A stretch of DNA of 64,000 nt from Buddleja alternifolia (Eukaryota; Streptophyta; Magnoliopsida; Lamiales; Scrophulariaceae), in the NCBI GenBank assembly GCA_019426215.1, contig CM033396.1, positions 36,508,503 through 36,572,502 of the forward strand. The letters run 5' to 3'. A program made the translations under genes and the position numbers. Of the stretch, positions 26,391-38,359 are shown in pieces; within the stretch, counting starts at the first letter, position 1; each line of letters starts with the position of its first letter. Below the pieces are notes generated by a model. It made no database searches and was not told the origin of the DNA. It worked only from the letters and a program-made list of their open reading frames with translations.

Positions 26391-27040
26391 GTATGATTCA
26401 AGAATATTCTAGTTTAATGATACAAAAAAAGAAAAAGTAATTATATTACGTCAATTGAAATGTTTTGTTAAAAACAATTTTATTTAAACTCATAATGTAC
26501 GGATATATAGAATCAAACGAGAATATTGCTATTGTTATTTAGATGAACTTATGATAAAGCTCAACGATAAAAATATTAATAATTAACTACAAAAATGCAA
26601 TTGTATGCTTCTAAAGAAATATGCGCTTCTTCCGTTTGGAAAGGTAATTTAACGATCTAAGAGTACAACGACAAATTGACGGTTTATCTCAGATCCTTCA
26701 ATCGAGGAAAACGTCCTTGGACTTTGGTTAGTCAACGGAAAAAGAAAGTATTAATTCAAATATTAGTTAAGCAAAATTGACTGAAACTCGGAATAACGTT
26801 ATTTATGTCACTTTAATTTTGTCGCAGAGCTCGACAAGAATATCTCCAACTGACGACAAAAAATGTGTTTATATGCTATTTAAAAGTGATTCTTTATAAA
26901 ATGCAGAAAGTTAATACAACGATCCCAATAAAACGAGAAACTGTATGCTGATGTCAGATGCTCCGATAATAATTTTATAAAGTTCGTTGATATCTATTAC
27001 GGTCACCAATCAATTAAAAGAGTTTCTTTTACTTAGAATT

Positions 27041-27300
27041 TCAAGTAATGGCATCTTTTATTTTTACATCTAGTTGTTATTTGTAGTAGATGATTTTGGA
27101 ACTTTAATTTTTTTGGTCACTTTTAAGAGGATTAGTTGAAGTTTTATTAAGTTGGTAAATACCTCCAACAGTTTCACATTTTAGTTGTTAACTAGTGGTT
27201 GTTTTTTCCATCAAAGGTGAAGAGAAGGAATCAAGGCGATTTACGAGAAACGAGGAGGTTACAGGAAAGTATATTAATGTTAGGTAGAAAAATTTGTTCT
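27041..27300 (+). repeat. Direct repeat, copy 2
   Basis: Second copy of the 26131-26390 repeat. Divergence between copies (substitutions and small indels) suggests an old duplication or two insertions of one element. Confidence 0.65.
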
Positions 27301-28917
27301 TTGAATCTCGGTGTTGCCTTTCTAGCGCCACTCTTTGGTCTCGCGCCTATGCCCTCCTTGAACCACAACTCTTGCACCCTGGCCTCTGGCACCCTGGTCT
27401 GCCTTACTGGAACCGTGACTTTTTCAATTTCTTGTTGAAGTCAAACGGATCACTCCAAGAGCCTGGCAATCTAACTCATTTCATGCTTCTTCCGTCATCT
27501 TGTCTGGCTTCACAGTCTACAACTATCCTCTATATGTTTCCTCAAAGATTTGAGGTCTCTATCATCGAACTTGTCGATCTTGACTTTTTCCTATTGCCAT
27601 CACTTCACTCTTTAGAGGTTATGCTAACTCTAAGCATTCCAATAGATCTTATATATATGGTTTCTCAAGTCTATAAGCATATACTCTTGATACTGGTTGT
27701 TAGCGATGAATCACACAAAAGATGAAATGTGCAAATACACCAGAAATAATCTAATATAAGATTACATTAAGATTTAAAGTGGCGTGACCAAATTTGCCTA
27801 CTTTCACAGCCAAACTAGGTCTCTTATTGAAAGGTTTGATAGTTTCTTATTTAAAGATTTGATACAGAAGAAACCATAAACCTAGATAATCAAACGCTAC
27901 CGAAATATCATTCCAAAATGCATTCGGAAATAAAAGATGTGTGGGGCGTTGTCAGTTTGCCTACTTGCGACTTGGCTCTAGTATCTCTGTGCCTCACTCT
28001 ATCTTTTTATCTTGTTCTCGATCATTTATATCAAGTTCCACAATCTTGTAAAAGTAAATATAAGTTGAGGTTTAAACACTTTACTTAAATCATCATGAAA
28101 GTAATAAACAATATAAACTGACAATATGGTATTTTAATTATTTTTTTGAAGAAATTGAACTTACATCAAAACGCATAAATATAAGTATTTAAAGTGCCAG
28201 TAGTCCACGATTTTGTCTCGGATCCTCCAATATAGGAAAGTCATGCTAATTATTATTAGCTCTGATTTCTCAATCAATACCTTGGCTATAGGCTAAAAAA
28301 CATTAAATTAGGACAACTATCTCATTGTAGTACTCATACAAAGCTAGGCAAAATATGTGCTGGTAAGTAGTATTGTCTCTTGATACCTTGCAAAACAGCC
28401 AATTTAACATAAAATTAATAGAAGTTTCTAATGCCATTTTTAAAATTACAAAATATGCACTTTTTAACGTGATAGTTACATAATTATGTCACGAACGATC
28501 TTGAAAAAATCTTTAAAAGCTCAAGACTCGAGTGAAGTCATTAATTTAGCTCGTAGAAATTTAGCCAAAAAGATTAGAGACCCTGTTTTCTTCGGATTAT
28601 TAGATATTCTTATTTTTGCTTTGAACTTCTTGTTATTGGATTTGATTATTGGATAAAATTACTATAATTGTTTTTTAGAAAGAAAAAACATGTAAAATTC
28701 TTGTAAAGCGACTGAAAATTCAGTTCTTTTTGGTACGCAGCATAACTGAAATAGCAACCTTTTTACTGATTAAAATAAATAAAAATAGCAGCAACAATTT
28801 TTTAGCAGTACATAAAATTGATGATGCAACGACACAATAATTGGTACAATGACGAATGAAGATATTGCTTGTCTCCTATCTACCTACTGCCTAGTACTCG
28901 CTTAATTTTGCGTTATA
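27301..28917. other. Intergenic region, no gene supported
   Basis: The open frames at 27199-27725 have no family resemblance, no splice logic and no neighbouring exons. The rest is AT-rich with no hallmark I can name. Confidence 0.45.
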
Positions 28918-28922
28918 TTATG

Positions 28923-29278
28923 TGTTGTGATATGTCTTAAAGTTTTAAGCCCAAAATAATGCAGCCCATTTTTGTTCTGAAGAGGGCGAAGCCCTTAGAA
29001 CTGGCCTGCAGCAACACACGCTGAGCCCGCTTCGACGAAGGATCGCCAGGGGGTGCGGGGGCTTGCCCCCACGGCACGGTACACCTGTATTTTAGGGAAA
29101 AATCAAGGACTAGGTTTTAGTTTAGTGCTTTCGACTTTCATTGTAATTTGTACCTCTTTCATCAATAGTAAAATACTCTCCCTCCTCTCCCGTGGATGTA
29201 GGCAATTGCCGAACCACGTAAATTCTTGTGTGTTTAATCTTTATGCTCTTATTTCGTGAATTGTCATAAGTCATAACA
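28923..29278 (+). mobile_element. Solo LTR of a Copia (Tork-like) element
   Basis: The 356-bp unit begins TGTTGTGATATG and ends CATAACA. It is bounded by the perfect 5-bp duplication TTATG (28918-28922 and 29279-29283). Its 3' part (GTGGATGTAGGCAATTGCCG, then AACCACGTAAATT) is typical of plant Copia LTR ends. No internal domain or second LTR is adjacent, so it is a solo LTR left by recombination. A related copy in inverted orientation lies at 50249-50788. Confidence 0.8.
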
Positions 29279-29283
29279 TTATG

Positions 29284-29938
29284 TGACTGGATTGAATGAA
29301 ATTTTATTTAATTTTATTGGTAAATTGCATTTTACTCCTTGTGTGAATCACTTAAGGCAATCAAACCCGTGGGGAAAGAGGAGAAAAAAGTTTAAGAAGA
29401 AAATTATTTTTCCCTTAATTGTTAATTTAGATAAAATGATAATTTGATTATTGCTCTGGACTCAGAGTCACGAAATAACTAGATTAATTTAAATGATGAA
29501 ATTCACGTTACATACATCATTCACAAAAGATGCATTCATGAGTTGAGGCTTCAATGAGATGTCCTAGCCTTTTTCATGGTCAAACCACAAATCTTGGTTC
29601 AACTTTAGATTTAACTTGGAATCACAAGCGGGCGGTTAATCGCACTGGGTCATGGCCTCGACGAAAACCCTCCAACTATCAAATTAGTATATGTCTAAAG
29701 AGTAGGTTGAACTACACACAATCGAGATAAATACATTACCAAAGCATGTTTAAAATGGAGTATATAACAGGTATATGTGGTGTTCAAAATGTACTAAACC
29801 ATTTTGAATCATTTATATGTTCTGATCCCTCGAATCTATTGTCTAGCTCCAATTAGTTGAGTGATGTATAGGGGTCGCTATTAGACTTTAAAGGGTCAGG
29901 TGTTATTGAAGTTGATTTTGAGCTAGTCATCTAATTAG
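29284..29938. other. Intergenic region, no gene seen
   Basis: AT-rich sequence between the solo LTR and the inverted-repeat element. No frame or repeat hallmark is supported. Confidence 0.5.
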
Positions 29939-30239
29939 ACCCACGTTTGGTACAAGGAAATGAGGATGTTAGGAAATATTATTTCCACTTATTGAGTCTC
30001 ACTTCATGTTTGGTAGGACTGTGAGAAGTGGGATTGAGTAGTCCATGAATTGCTTATTCCCACTAGAAGTGAGAATACTCAATCCTCCTTCAACCATGAG
30101 GAATAGCTATTTCCATTTAATGAGAATGATTGGAATCATAATTAAAAAGGAAAATCACTCTCTTATGCTCAAACTCATGGATTACAACTACAACTAAAAA
30201 TAGTTGTATATATAATTAATGTGTTTTATCTTTTATATG

Positions 30240-30502
30240 TAATTAAATATATCTAATTTTTCACACACACACACATATATATATATAAATATATATTGTA
30301 GTTATATATATATATATATATATATTGTAACTACACAAAGACACACACACACAAAAAAAAAGATAAAATAATATAAGTATAAATATATTTATATTGGTAT
30401 ATGACGCACACATAGTTACATTCATAGATAATATAATATAATATAAGTATAAAAATATTTATATTGGTATATGACACACACATATTTACATGTATAGATA
30501 CA

Positions 30503-30534
<32 letters not shown>

Positions 30535-30680
30535 TTACATAAATATATTTTGTATTTATAGTACATATTATACAATTACATAGTAAAATATGTCTTTTAT
30601 CTATATATGATTTAATCTATATAAGTACGCCTCTATAAATAATAAGGTATACATGTTTATATATACATATAAATAAAATT

Positions 30681-30710
<30 letters not shown>
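30240..30710. repeat. (TA)n/(CA)n-rich tract with a tandem repeat of about 75 bp
   Basis: Several TA runs occur here. Two copies of a unit ending in ATTTATATTGGTATATGAC, then ACACA, sit about 75 bp apart (near 30370-30415 and 30445-30485). The tract continues on the far side of the Copia element from 43214. Confidence 0.7.
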
Positions 30711-30716
<6 letters not shown>

Positions 30717-31838
30717 GAAAAATGATGTAGCACTTGTTATGGAAATTGGTATGGTCAAGGCACGGGTAATCCGATCTCTTTAACACAATAATGCCCGGTC
30801 TTGGTGGTTACGGGATACAACGTTTGTGTCCCAAGATACAATGACTATTGTCTTAGAAATAGGACCACTCCAAATTCCTAAGCCTAACGAACAAGTTTCT
30901 GTTAAAACTCTTGATTTATGAATAAAGAACTCTTTTATATACTCAATTTAGTACTTAAAAGATAGAAGAGAGAAGAGAATGATTAGTCTGTGAAATTTGA
31001 AAATAGGAGGGTTCTATTTATAGACTTCCAAAAGTTGGGGAACGAAAAGTCACAACTTTTTGGATTTTGCAAAACAACCTCGGCATGTGTGAATACGCTG
31101 AGTTCAGTTTCTGCGCAGTAGGTGCAATATACATACTCAGTCAACTGGTTCACACATGGACTTCTGATGTGTTACACCCGTTCAATTGTGGCCATCGATT
31201 GAAAGGTTGTGATCCACCATCGCAGCTGATGAAATCTAACAGTTCAAAATTCATCTGGAAATAATAAATCAATCAAATAATTAAATAATTAATTTAATTA
31301 AAACTTTATCTAAAAAAATAAATTTTGGCCAACCAAATTACAACCCCCGACTCGCGACCCAAGCCCAAGACCATGACCATGTCCAAGGCCCAGGCCCGAG
31401 CCCGAGCTCAAGCCCGGTCCGGATCCGGGTCCTGGTCCGTGGTCCGATTTGGTCCACTAGACCGCGGGTGTGAAAAGCTAAGAAATTGGGCCTAAGACCA
31501 AGTGCATAGATCTTCCCCCTTTCATTCAACTTGGATGCCCAAAGTAGATCGCTCAATGGACCAACCCTTACTTCCAACCTTCAAACATATAAGCATACTT
31601 AGATTGAGTTTTTGAACCAATGTGGGATATCCACATTTCAACAATTCAAAAGTCAATTTTTAGCCTTTAATTTCTCATTCATCCAAATCGAAATTGAGAA
31701 ATTCAAAATGCTATCGATATCTACTCGGACGTAGTTGCATAATATGTCATAATATTATACTTACGAGTAACTTGACATTTTCGAATTTCCATCTAAAATG
31801 TGTCAAAACACATTTTTAATTGAGCTAGATTTCCAACA
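30711..31838 (-). repeat. 3' LTR of the Copia element
   Basis: 1128 bp. It retains a TATA-box-like CTATAAATAG on the minus strand (about 31014-31024). It also holds a segment at about 31320-31575, including a GC-rich degenerate hexamer array, that the partner LTR lacks. Confidence 0.85.
31350..31440. repeat. GC-rich degenerate hexanucleotide array in the 3' LTR
   Basis: A series of near-repeats such as CCAAGC, CCATGA, CCCGAG and CCCGGT makes a strikingly GC-rich island inside AT-rich LTR sequence. It produces a spurious Arg-Thr/Gly-Leu-Gly-Pro/Trp-Ser-repeat frame on the minus strand. Confidence 0.7.
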
Positions 31839-31978
31839 ATCCCCCACATGAATGAAAATTAATGCACATGCAGACACTACGAGAGTTCAGGCGAAAAACT
31901 ATTGCATCAGAATAGATAGCTTGTTTTTGTTGAATATTTCTCTCTCTAGAATATTTCTCTCTCACCTCTCTCTCCATT

Positions 31979-33332
31979 ATGGAGAATATTCATCCTCCCA
32001 TCTCAAATGAGGAGAAGGATCTTGTTGAAAGAAGCAAGAAGGTTGTTAGTACTGCTGATTCCTCTCAAGATCAGGACTCCATGCACATGGATGACTCCTC
32101 AAAAGCCAAACCCTCCTACTTGGAAAAATTGACTGAAAATCATACCAAGAAAGACCATATCAAGTTTGATACAGTGGATTTGACACAACTAAACAAAGCA
32201 AAGATTCTGCAGCCAACGGATAACATGCTCTTCCCGATGATCCTACTGGATGATGAGTTTACACAAGAGTTATATGAGCTATGGAAGGAAACCTTGTTGT
32301 TAAAACTGGAGGGCAAGAACATACACTTTAATCTTCTTTCAGTCAGAGTGGAGGCCCTATGGAAGCTAGGTGGTGCTTTTGAGCTGGTGGATTTGGGCTT
32401 TGGCTGTTACATCCTTAAGCTAGAACACAAAGAAAGAGCCAAAAACATACTTATTGGAGGACCATGGATGGTTTTTGGTCAATGCCTGGGGGTAAGAAAA
32501 TGGACACCTGGGTTTAGAGCTTCAATGGATAAATCCAAAACTACTATTACGTGGGTTAGGGTTCTAGAGCTTCCAGTTGAGTTTCTTAGGTAAGACTTCA
32601 TTTATCTGATAGCCAAAAGTATCGCCATGCCGATCAAGATTGATCATCACACACACTCCAGGGAAAGGGGGAGATTTGCTCGGCTTTGCGTTCAAGTTGA
32701 CTTGGAGAAACCTCTCAGAGGTGTGATTGGAGTCAATGGACAAAGTTTTAAAGTGGTGTATGAAAACCTACCCCTCATTTGTTTCGAATGTGGTAGAATG
32801 GGACATAAGAATAGTGAATGCCCTTCAGCTCCTAAGGAGAAAACGGATACACCAGGAGCTAAGAATGGTGATTCTGGCGAGAAACCGACCGGCGAACAGG
32901 AGGAAGACATGAAGAAGAATACGGAAAAGCCCTTTGTTAACTGGATGTGTGTAATTCGATGAAACGCTAAAGGCAATGCGGTCAAGGGGCAAAAGGGTCA
33001 ATCTATGGCTCTGGACAAAAAAGTAGGTGGGGGTCACCAGAACCCATTTTCAGCTTTAGCCAAGGGGGGATGAGACAGTTGTGGGCAGTCAACCTTTGCA
33101 ACAAAATATCCACTTTGGTGAAAGAAATGTTTAGGCAATGGGACAAAACAATACGAGGAAAAGACAGCTCTTTAAAGCTGGGGAAAAAGACAAGACTATA
33201 TTCACTAATAAACCACTAGGTATTAAGGAGAAAGGACCAAGGAAAAATGACATAAGACAAAGCAATAATAAAAATGAAAATGAAAAACAAAATTTTGTAT
33301 TTGGAGGTCCAAGCAAGCTACCCCTAGACTAA
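31979..33332 (+). pseudogene. LINE ORF1 (gag-like; DUF4283 plus CCHC zinc knuckle), broken
   Basis: The frame opens at 31979, 54 bp after the element start. The first 204 residues carry a DUF4283-like nucleic-acid-binding domain, including a conserved GPWMVFG. A single in-frame stop (32591-32593) interrupts a stretch whose continuation, still in the same frame, leads to PIKID and a zinc knuckle CFECGRMGHKNSEC (about 32780-32821). Later frame changes end the readable part near 33332. The product would coat LINE RNA. Confidence 0.8.
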
Positions 33333-33808
33333 TCAACACCCACCTTAAAGGACTTTTTCCATTTTTATAAGGTATCATCTACAACAATCTTCCTACATGG
33401 TACCCCTCCCCCCTAGTTAACTCTTCAACAGCTGTGAACGTTGGTAAACCAATCGGAGTGGAGAATGAGCTCAGAGAACGGCGAGGACAAAGTGATACTC
33501 CCTAGAACGGGTTATATGACCCAACTAGAAGAGATGAAATCGATGTTTGTGACAATCACCTTGTTGATGTTTCGGTGTGTGAAACTAATCTCGATAACTC
33601 CACTGTTCCACCAAGTGGAGGTCGAATGCAACTTCGCACATCCAATTGGCCACCCGCATCAAAGTGTGGAAACGATAATATGGCTGAGTAGCATGGAGCT
33701 ACAGAGGCAACAGAAATGGCATTGGGACTACTGGGTCAGATGCGCGATATATGGACATGGGGGAGCATTGACTCTCCGGTGAGTTTTCATAATCTTCTCT
33801 CATCTCCT

Positions 33809-36800
33809 ATGAAGATATTAACTTGGAATTGCCAAGGAGCCGGAAATAATGCATTCCGAAGTACCTTTCAGGAAATTATTTCAAACCACCATCCGGATGT
33901 GGTGTTCTTACTAGAAACAAAGGTTTCGGAGGAGCGAGCAAATATCATCTCCTCTCAGTTAGGGTTTACAGACGTCTGTCGGGCCCCCATCATTGGAAGA
34001 GGTGGGGGGATTTGGCTCTTATGGAATAGGGATACGATTAGTGTGGATGTGATCTCGGTGAGTGAACAAGCCATCCATGCAATTATCGGGCCTAAACGAG
34101 ACACAAGTTGGTTATGTTTGGGGATTTATGCGAGCCCACACTCAAGGACGAGAGAGGACCTTTGGATGAATTTGGAGACTTTGAGTAGTCAACACTCTCT
34201 TCCTTGGCTTGTCACGGGGGATTTCAACAAAGTGGCGGCTAGTCATGAAAAAAGAGGCCGGTTGGGTCCAAATGTTATCGATGTTACCGTTTTAATGATA
34301 TGATGAATAAATGTAATCTTTTAGACTTGGGGTGTCAAGGGCCGAAATTCACTTGGCGAAGAACTTGCGAAGGATGATGAGTCACGGTTCGAGAGCGCCT
34401 TGATCGTTCCTTGACTAATGAGGTTTGGATGATGCTTTATCCCGAGGGTATCGTCCTTAACCTCCCAAGAACACATTCCGATCACCAACCTATTTTAACG
34501 TGTTGCTTGGGTCTCCCAAGGGGAGAGGTCCGGGAAGGGCCCTTTCGATTTGAACTTGCGTGGACTACGCACCAGGAGTGTGGAGAGTTAAATTGTGGCA
34601 TTTGGAGGGAGACTTTTTCGATTGAGGATCCTGTCCAAACTACCTCGGGTTATGAAAAAATGGAACAAAGAGGTGTTTGGAAATATTTTTGCAAGGAAAA
34701 GATCCCTCCTTGCAAGGATTATAGGAATACGAAGAAGTTTAGCCAATAGAGAAAATGAATAACTCCACCTGTTGGAAAAAACTCTCATTAAAGAGTATAA
34801 TGAGACCCTTCGACAAGAGGAGATGTTGTCGTTCCAAAAGTCGAGAGTTAATTGGCTTGCCCATGGGGATGGCAACACAAGATTCTTCCATGCGACTACC
34901 ATTGTTCGACGCCGTAGGAGCAATATTGATACTTTAAAGATTGACAACGAGTGGGTTACGGATGGAGAGATTCTAAAGAGACATGTCACTAGCTTCTTTG
35001 CCAATCTTTTTGGGCCTGTAAATGACATGAGGCAAGGTAATCTCCCCATGAGTAGATTCCAACGACGCATTGAGGGGGATTTGTGCGACGAGCTTGGTGC
35101 CAGCCCATCAGGAAAGGAGGTTCACAATGTGGTCAAGTCTATGAGCCCCCTACAAGGCACCCGGACCGGGCGGTTTTCAAGCATTCTTCTATCAAAAGTT
35201 TTGGCCACAAGTGAGAGACTCGGTGATGGAATTCGTCTCTAATGCATTTAGAACGGGGCAGTTTAATGAATGAATAGGCAAAACTTGCATTTGTCTTAAA
35301 CCCAAATAAGACAACTCGGACTCGATCAAGCTCTTCAGACTGATCGCATTGTGAAATGTACTCTACAAGATTGTTACGAAAATTATTGCTTTTCGGTTAA
35401 AACCTCTTATGGCTGAATTAATTTCTCCTCTCCAAAGTAGCTTCATACCGGATCGAGGGACTCATGACAATGTCCTTATTATTCAAGAAATGTTACATAG
35501 CCTCCGAAAATCGAAGAGCAAAACGGGTGGTATGATTATCAAATTAGACTTTGAGAAGGCGTATGAAAAGATAAATTGGAGTTTCCTTCAGCAAACTTTT
35601 GAGTTTTTTTTTAGGTTGCCTACAAGCTTGGTCCGACTAGTGATGTATTGTGTGAAATGTGTGAAACCTTGGGTCTTATGGAACGGATAACCCCTCAACC
35701 CTTTTACACTACGTGCGGGCTTAGACAAGGAGATCCGCTATCCCCGTACCTTTTTGTTCTTTGTGTGGAACGCTTGAGCTACTTGATTGAACAAGTGGTG
35801 TTTGATAAGGATTGGGAACCTCTACAGGGGGGGGGCTAAATTTTCTCATCTATTTTTTGCGGATGACCTCCTCTTCATGGAAAAGGAGACTCGGAAGGGC
35901 CTTTAGTACGGATTCAGGCCTTATGGTAAACAAACGAAAATTTTCTTTTCAAATAACATGGATAGGGTCCTTCGAAGAGCCATCACAAACCAACATGAGA
36001 TAGGGAGCACAATGGATATTGGGAAGTACTTGGGGGTTCCATTAGTGCATGGAAGAGTTTCGGCACACCTTTATCAGGGGCTCATTGAAAGGGTCCAATC
36101 AACACTCTCTACTTGGAAGGCTAAAATGTTGAACATGGTGGGTCGGGCAACAGTCATTCAAGCAGTTACGACAACAATTCCTTCTTATATCATGCAATCC
36201 ACTTAGCTATCATCATCGGTTTGTTCGAGGTTGGATAAACTTAATAGAGCCTTCTTATAGGCCACAGATGGTAATAATCAGAGGGTCCATTCGGTTCAAT
36301 GGGACATTATTACAAAACTAAGAGAAGTGGAGGTTTAGGGATCCAGGAAGCAAGGACAATTAACGTTTCTTTCCTTGCGAAAATTGGATGGAAACTTATC
36401 AAAAAGGAGAATACGATTTGGAAAGTGGTCTTCACAAAGAAGTACATGCAGAAAAGAGACTTATTGGATTGTTCCCCCGTGACTTGGTCCTCTCCCCAAT
36501 GGAAAAAAATTGTGTGTAGCTCGAAATTAGTCGAGTGAGCAATCAGATGGAGAATTGGTAGCGGGAAATCTATCTCTTTTTGGTTTGATCGATGGTTGGG
36601 GGATGAGTGGATTTGCGACATTATTAAGGATAGGGTCATGGAGGACGAGGAGGGCCTATACGTGAGTGACGCTCTTAATGCCAACCGTGAGTGGGACTTG
36701 AACCGAATTAAGACTAAAATTCCAAACCATATTCAGGAGCAGATTAGGCGTATGCCAGTTCCGTTTAACCCTGACTCAAGAGATAGGAAAATTTGAAATG

Positions 36801-37806
36801 CTTCAACAAACGGCATTTTCTCATGCAAAACGGCCTATTCAATGTTGAGGGACAAAGCAGAAGATGAGGAGCGAGATTGGAGTTTAGGTTTTTTGTATGG
36901 CTTTATCACCATGAGGGACTCATAACAAACTCTCTCCATTTCGATAGAAATATTGTTACTTCGGCAGCTTGTGTAAGGTGTGAATGCACTTGTGAGACCC
37001 CATTCACGCTTTGCAGGATTGTCGTGTTTCACATAAGGTGTGGGATACAATTGTTACTCCATCCATGTTCTTCCAGTTCATGGATACTGCGGCAGAGCTC
37101 TGGATCGTGAAGAATGTTAAGCATAGTATGAACAGTACTTTCATTCCTGAAAGTACTTAGAGTAATGTCTTTCTTGCAACCATATGGTGTCTGTGGCGAG
37201 GAAGACATAACTTTGTTTTTGCAAGGAAGGAAGCTACAAGTAGGGAGATTCTATTCGAAGTGAGGAAATTAGTGACGGCTATGGGGATGGCTTTTCCGGA
37301 AACAAATAAAATCTCTCAGAAGACTCGATGAAAACTTTATTGGGAACTTCCACCACCTGGATGGTGGAAGCTTAACACGGATGGTAGCCACATAAAGACC
37401 ACCAACTGTGCTGCATCAGGAGGATTGATTCAGAACGATTCGGGGCAGTGGGTAGTTGGATTTTGTCGTAAACTTGGACCTCGAACTATCAAAGAAGCAG
37501 AACTCTTAGCTCTCTGGGAAGGGTTACAAATCGCTTGGGAGAGACGTCTGGAAAAAATAATGGTCGAAACTGACTCCGAAGTTATATGGAAGTTGGTATC
37601 CAAAGGAGACATCTCGAAACATCCCCTGGTTGCCTCATCAAGGGCTGCCATAATTTGTTGAGGAAACCTTGGACATTTGGGTTTGTTCACATCTTTAGGG
37701 GAAAAAACAATTATGCGGATATGTTGGCCAAGATGGGACATGAAGTGGAGATGGGTCAAAAATTTAGGCTGAAGTTCCGACTGAGCTGGAGGACATTCTG
37801 TATTTA
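33809..37806 (+). pseudogene. LINE ORF2 (endonuclease, reverse transcriptase, RNase H), broken
   Basis: An apurinic-like endonuclease starts at MKILTWNCQGAGNN (33809). It carries the catalytic-type motifs WNCQG, LLETK, TGDFN and SDHQP (the last near 34480). Reverse transcriptase follows: KLDFEKAYEKINW (about 35540-35580), [13 protein letters not shown] (about 35720-35755) and FADDLLF (about 35855-35876). The C-terminal RNase H is recognisable from LNTDGS (about 37371), EAELLALWEGL and TDSEVIW (about 37571), ending near 37806. At least six frameshifts or stops separate these blocks, for example at 34303, 34370, 34750, 35240 and 35690. Confidence 0.85.
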
Positions 37807-38359
37807 GACTTGAAGGATATGTAGTTTCTTCGTTTTCCTTTGTATTACCAAAAAAAAAAAAGAATAGATAGCTTGTGGCTTTGAATCTTTCTTAGTGAGA
37901 TATCATCGGATTAACTTGGCTACCCAATGAATGTGATGTCTTGAATTGGTCAACCGTTTGTGTGAACCTAGACAATGATATTCATACAATAGTTTTTCTA
38001 TAGTTCTTGTTCTCAAATGGGTCCATTTTGGTAGTGGAACACCATTTTGGATTCATATGTGTTTACTATATTGAAGCGACCCTCACTTCTCACTTACATA
38101 GGTGATCTCCTATAAAGAGTACCTTGTCGTACTCCACTTTATTATGTCACACACTTAGACAGTATAGGAATCATTAAAAGTTTCAATAACTTAGCCTCAG
38201 CTATGCTCTGCAGGTTACACTTATACAACTAGGAACGCGCGGGAATTGTTAAAACTATTAGTGTAAATGAACTTTCATAACTTCGTTCTCTCATTGAGCC
38301 AAGATCTTGGGATCTCCATTCAGCAAGGTTGGGTTTTCGCTATGTTCATTCTTAACATG

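Larger units (their letters stand above)
31925..37860 (+). mobile_element. Full-length but degenerate L1-type LINE with an RNase H domain
   Basis: A perfect 16-bp target duplication AGAATAGATAGCTTGT flanks it (31909-31924 and 37861-37876), and it ends in a poly(A) run (37849-37860). That fixes both ends and gives 5936 bp. It contains ORF1 with a DUF4283-type domain and zinc knuckle, then ORF2 with endonuclease, reverse transcriptase and a C-terminal RNase H. Several stops and frameshifts make it inactive. It is inserted in the 3' untranslated part of the Copia element, so it is the youngest layer of this nest. Confidence 0.9.

Noticed and set aside
27199..27725. Overlapping frames of 79 and 143 codons
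   Set aside because: No recognisable domain, no supporting exon structure, and the start overlaps a repeat copy.
30240..30710. CRISPR-like array from regularly spaced repeats
   Set aside because: The repeats are TA/CA microsatellites and one duplicated 75-bp unit, without spacer structure, in a plant genome.
31338..31577. Minus-strand frame with Arg-Thr and Gly-Pro repeats
   Set aside because: It is the translation of a GC-rich hexamer array inside an LTR.
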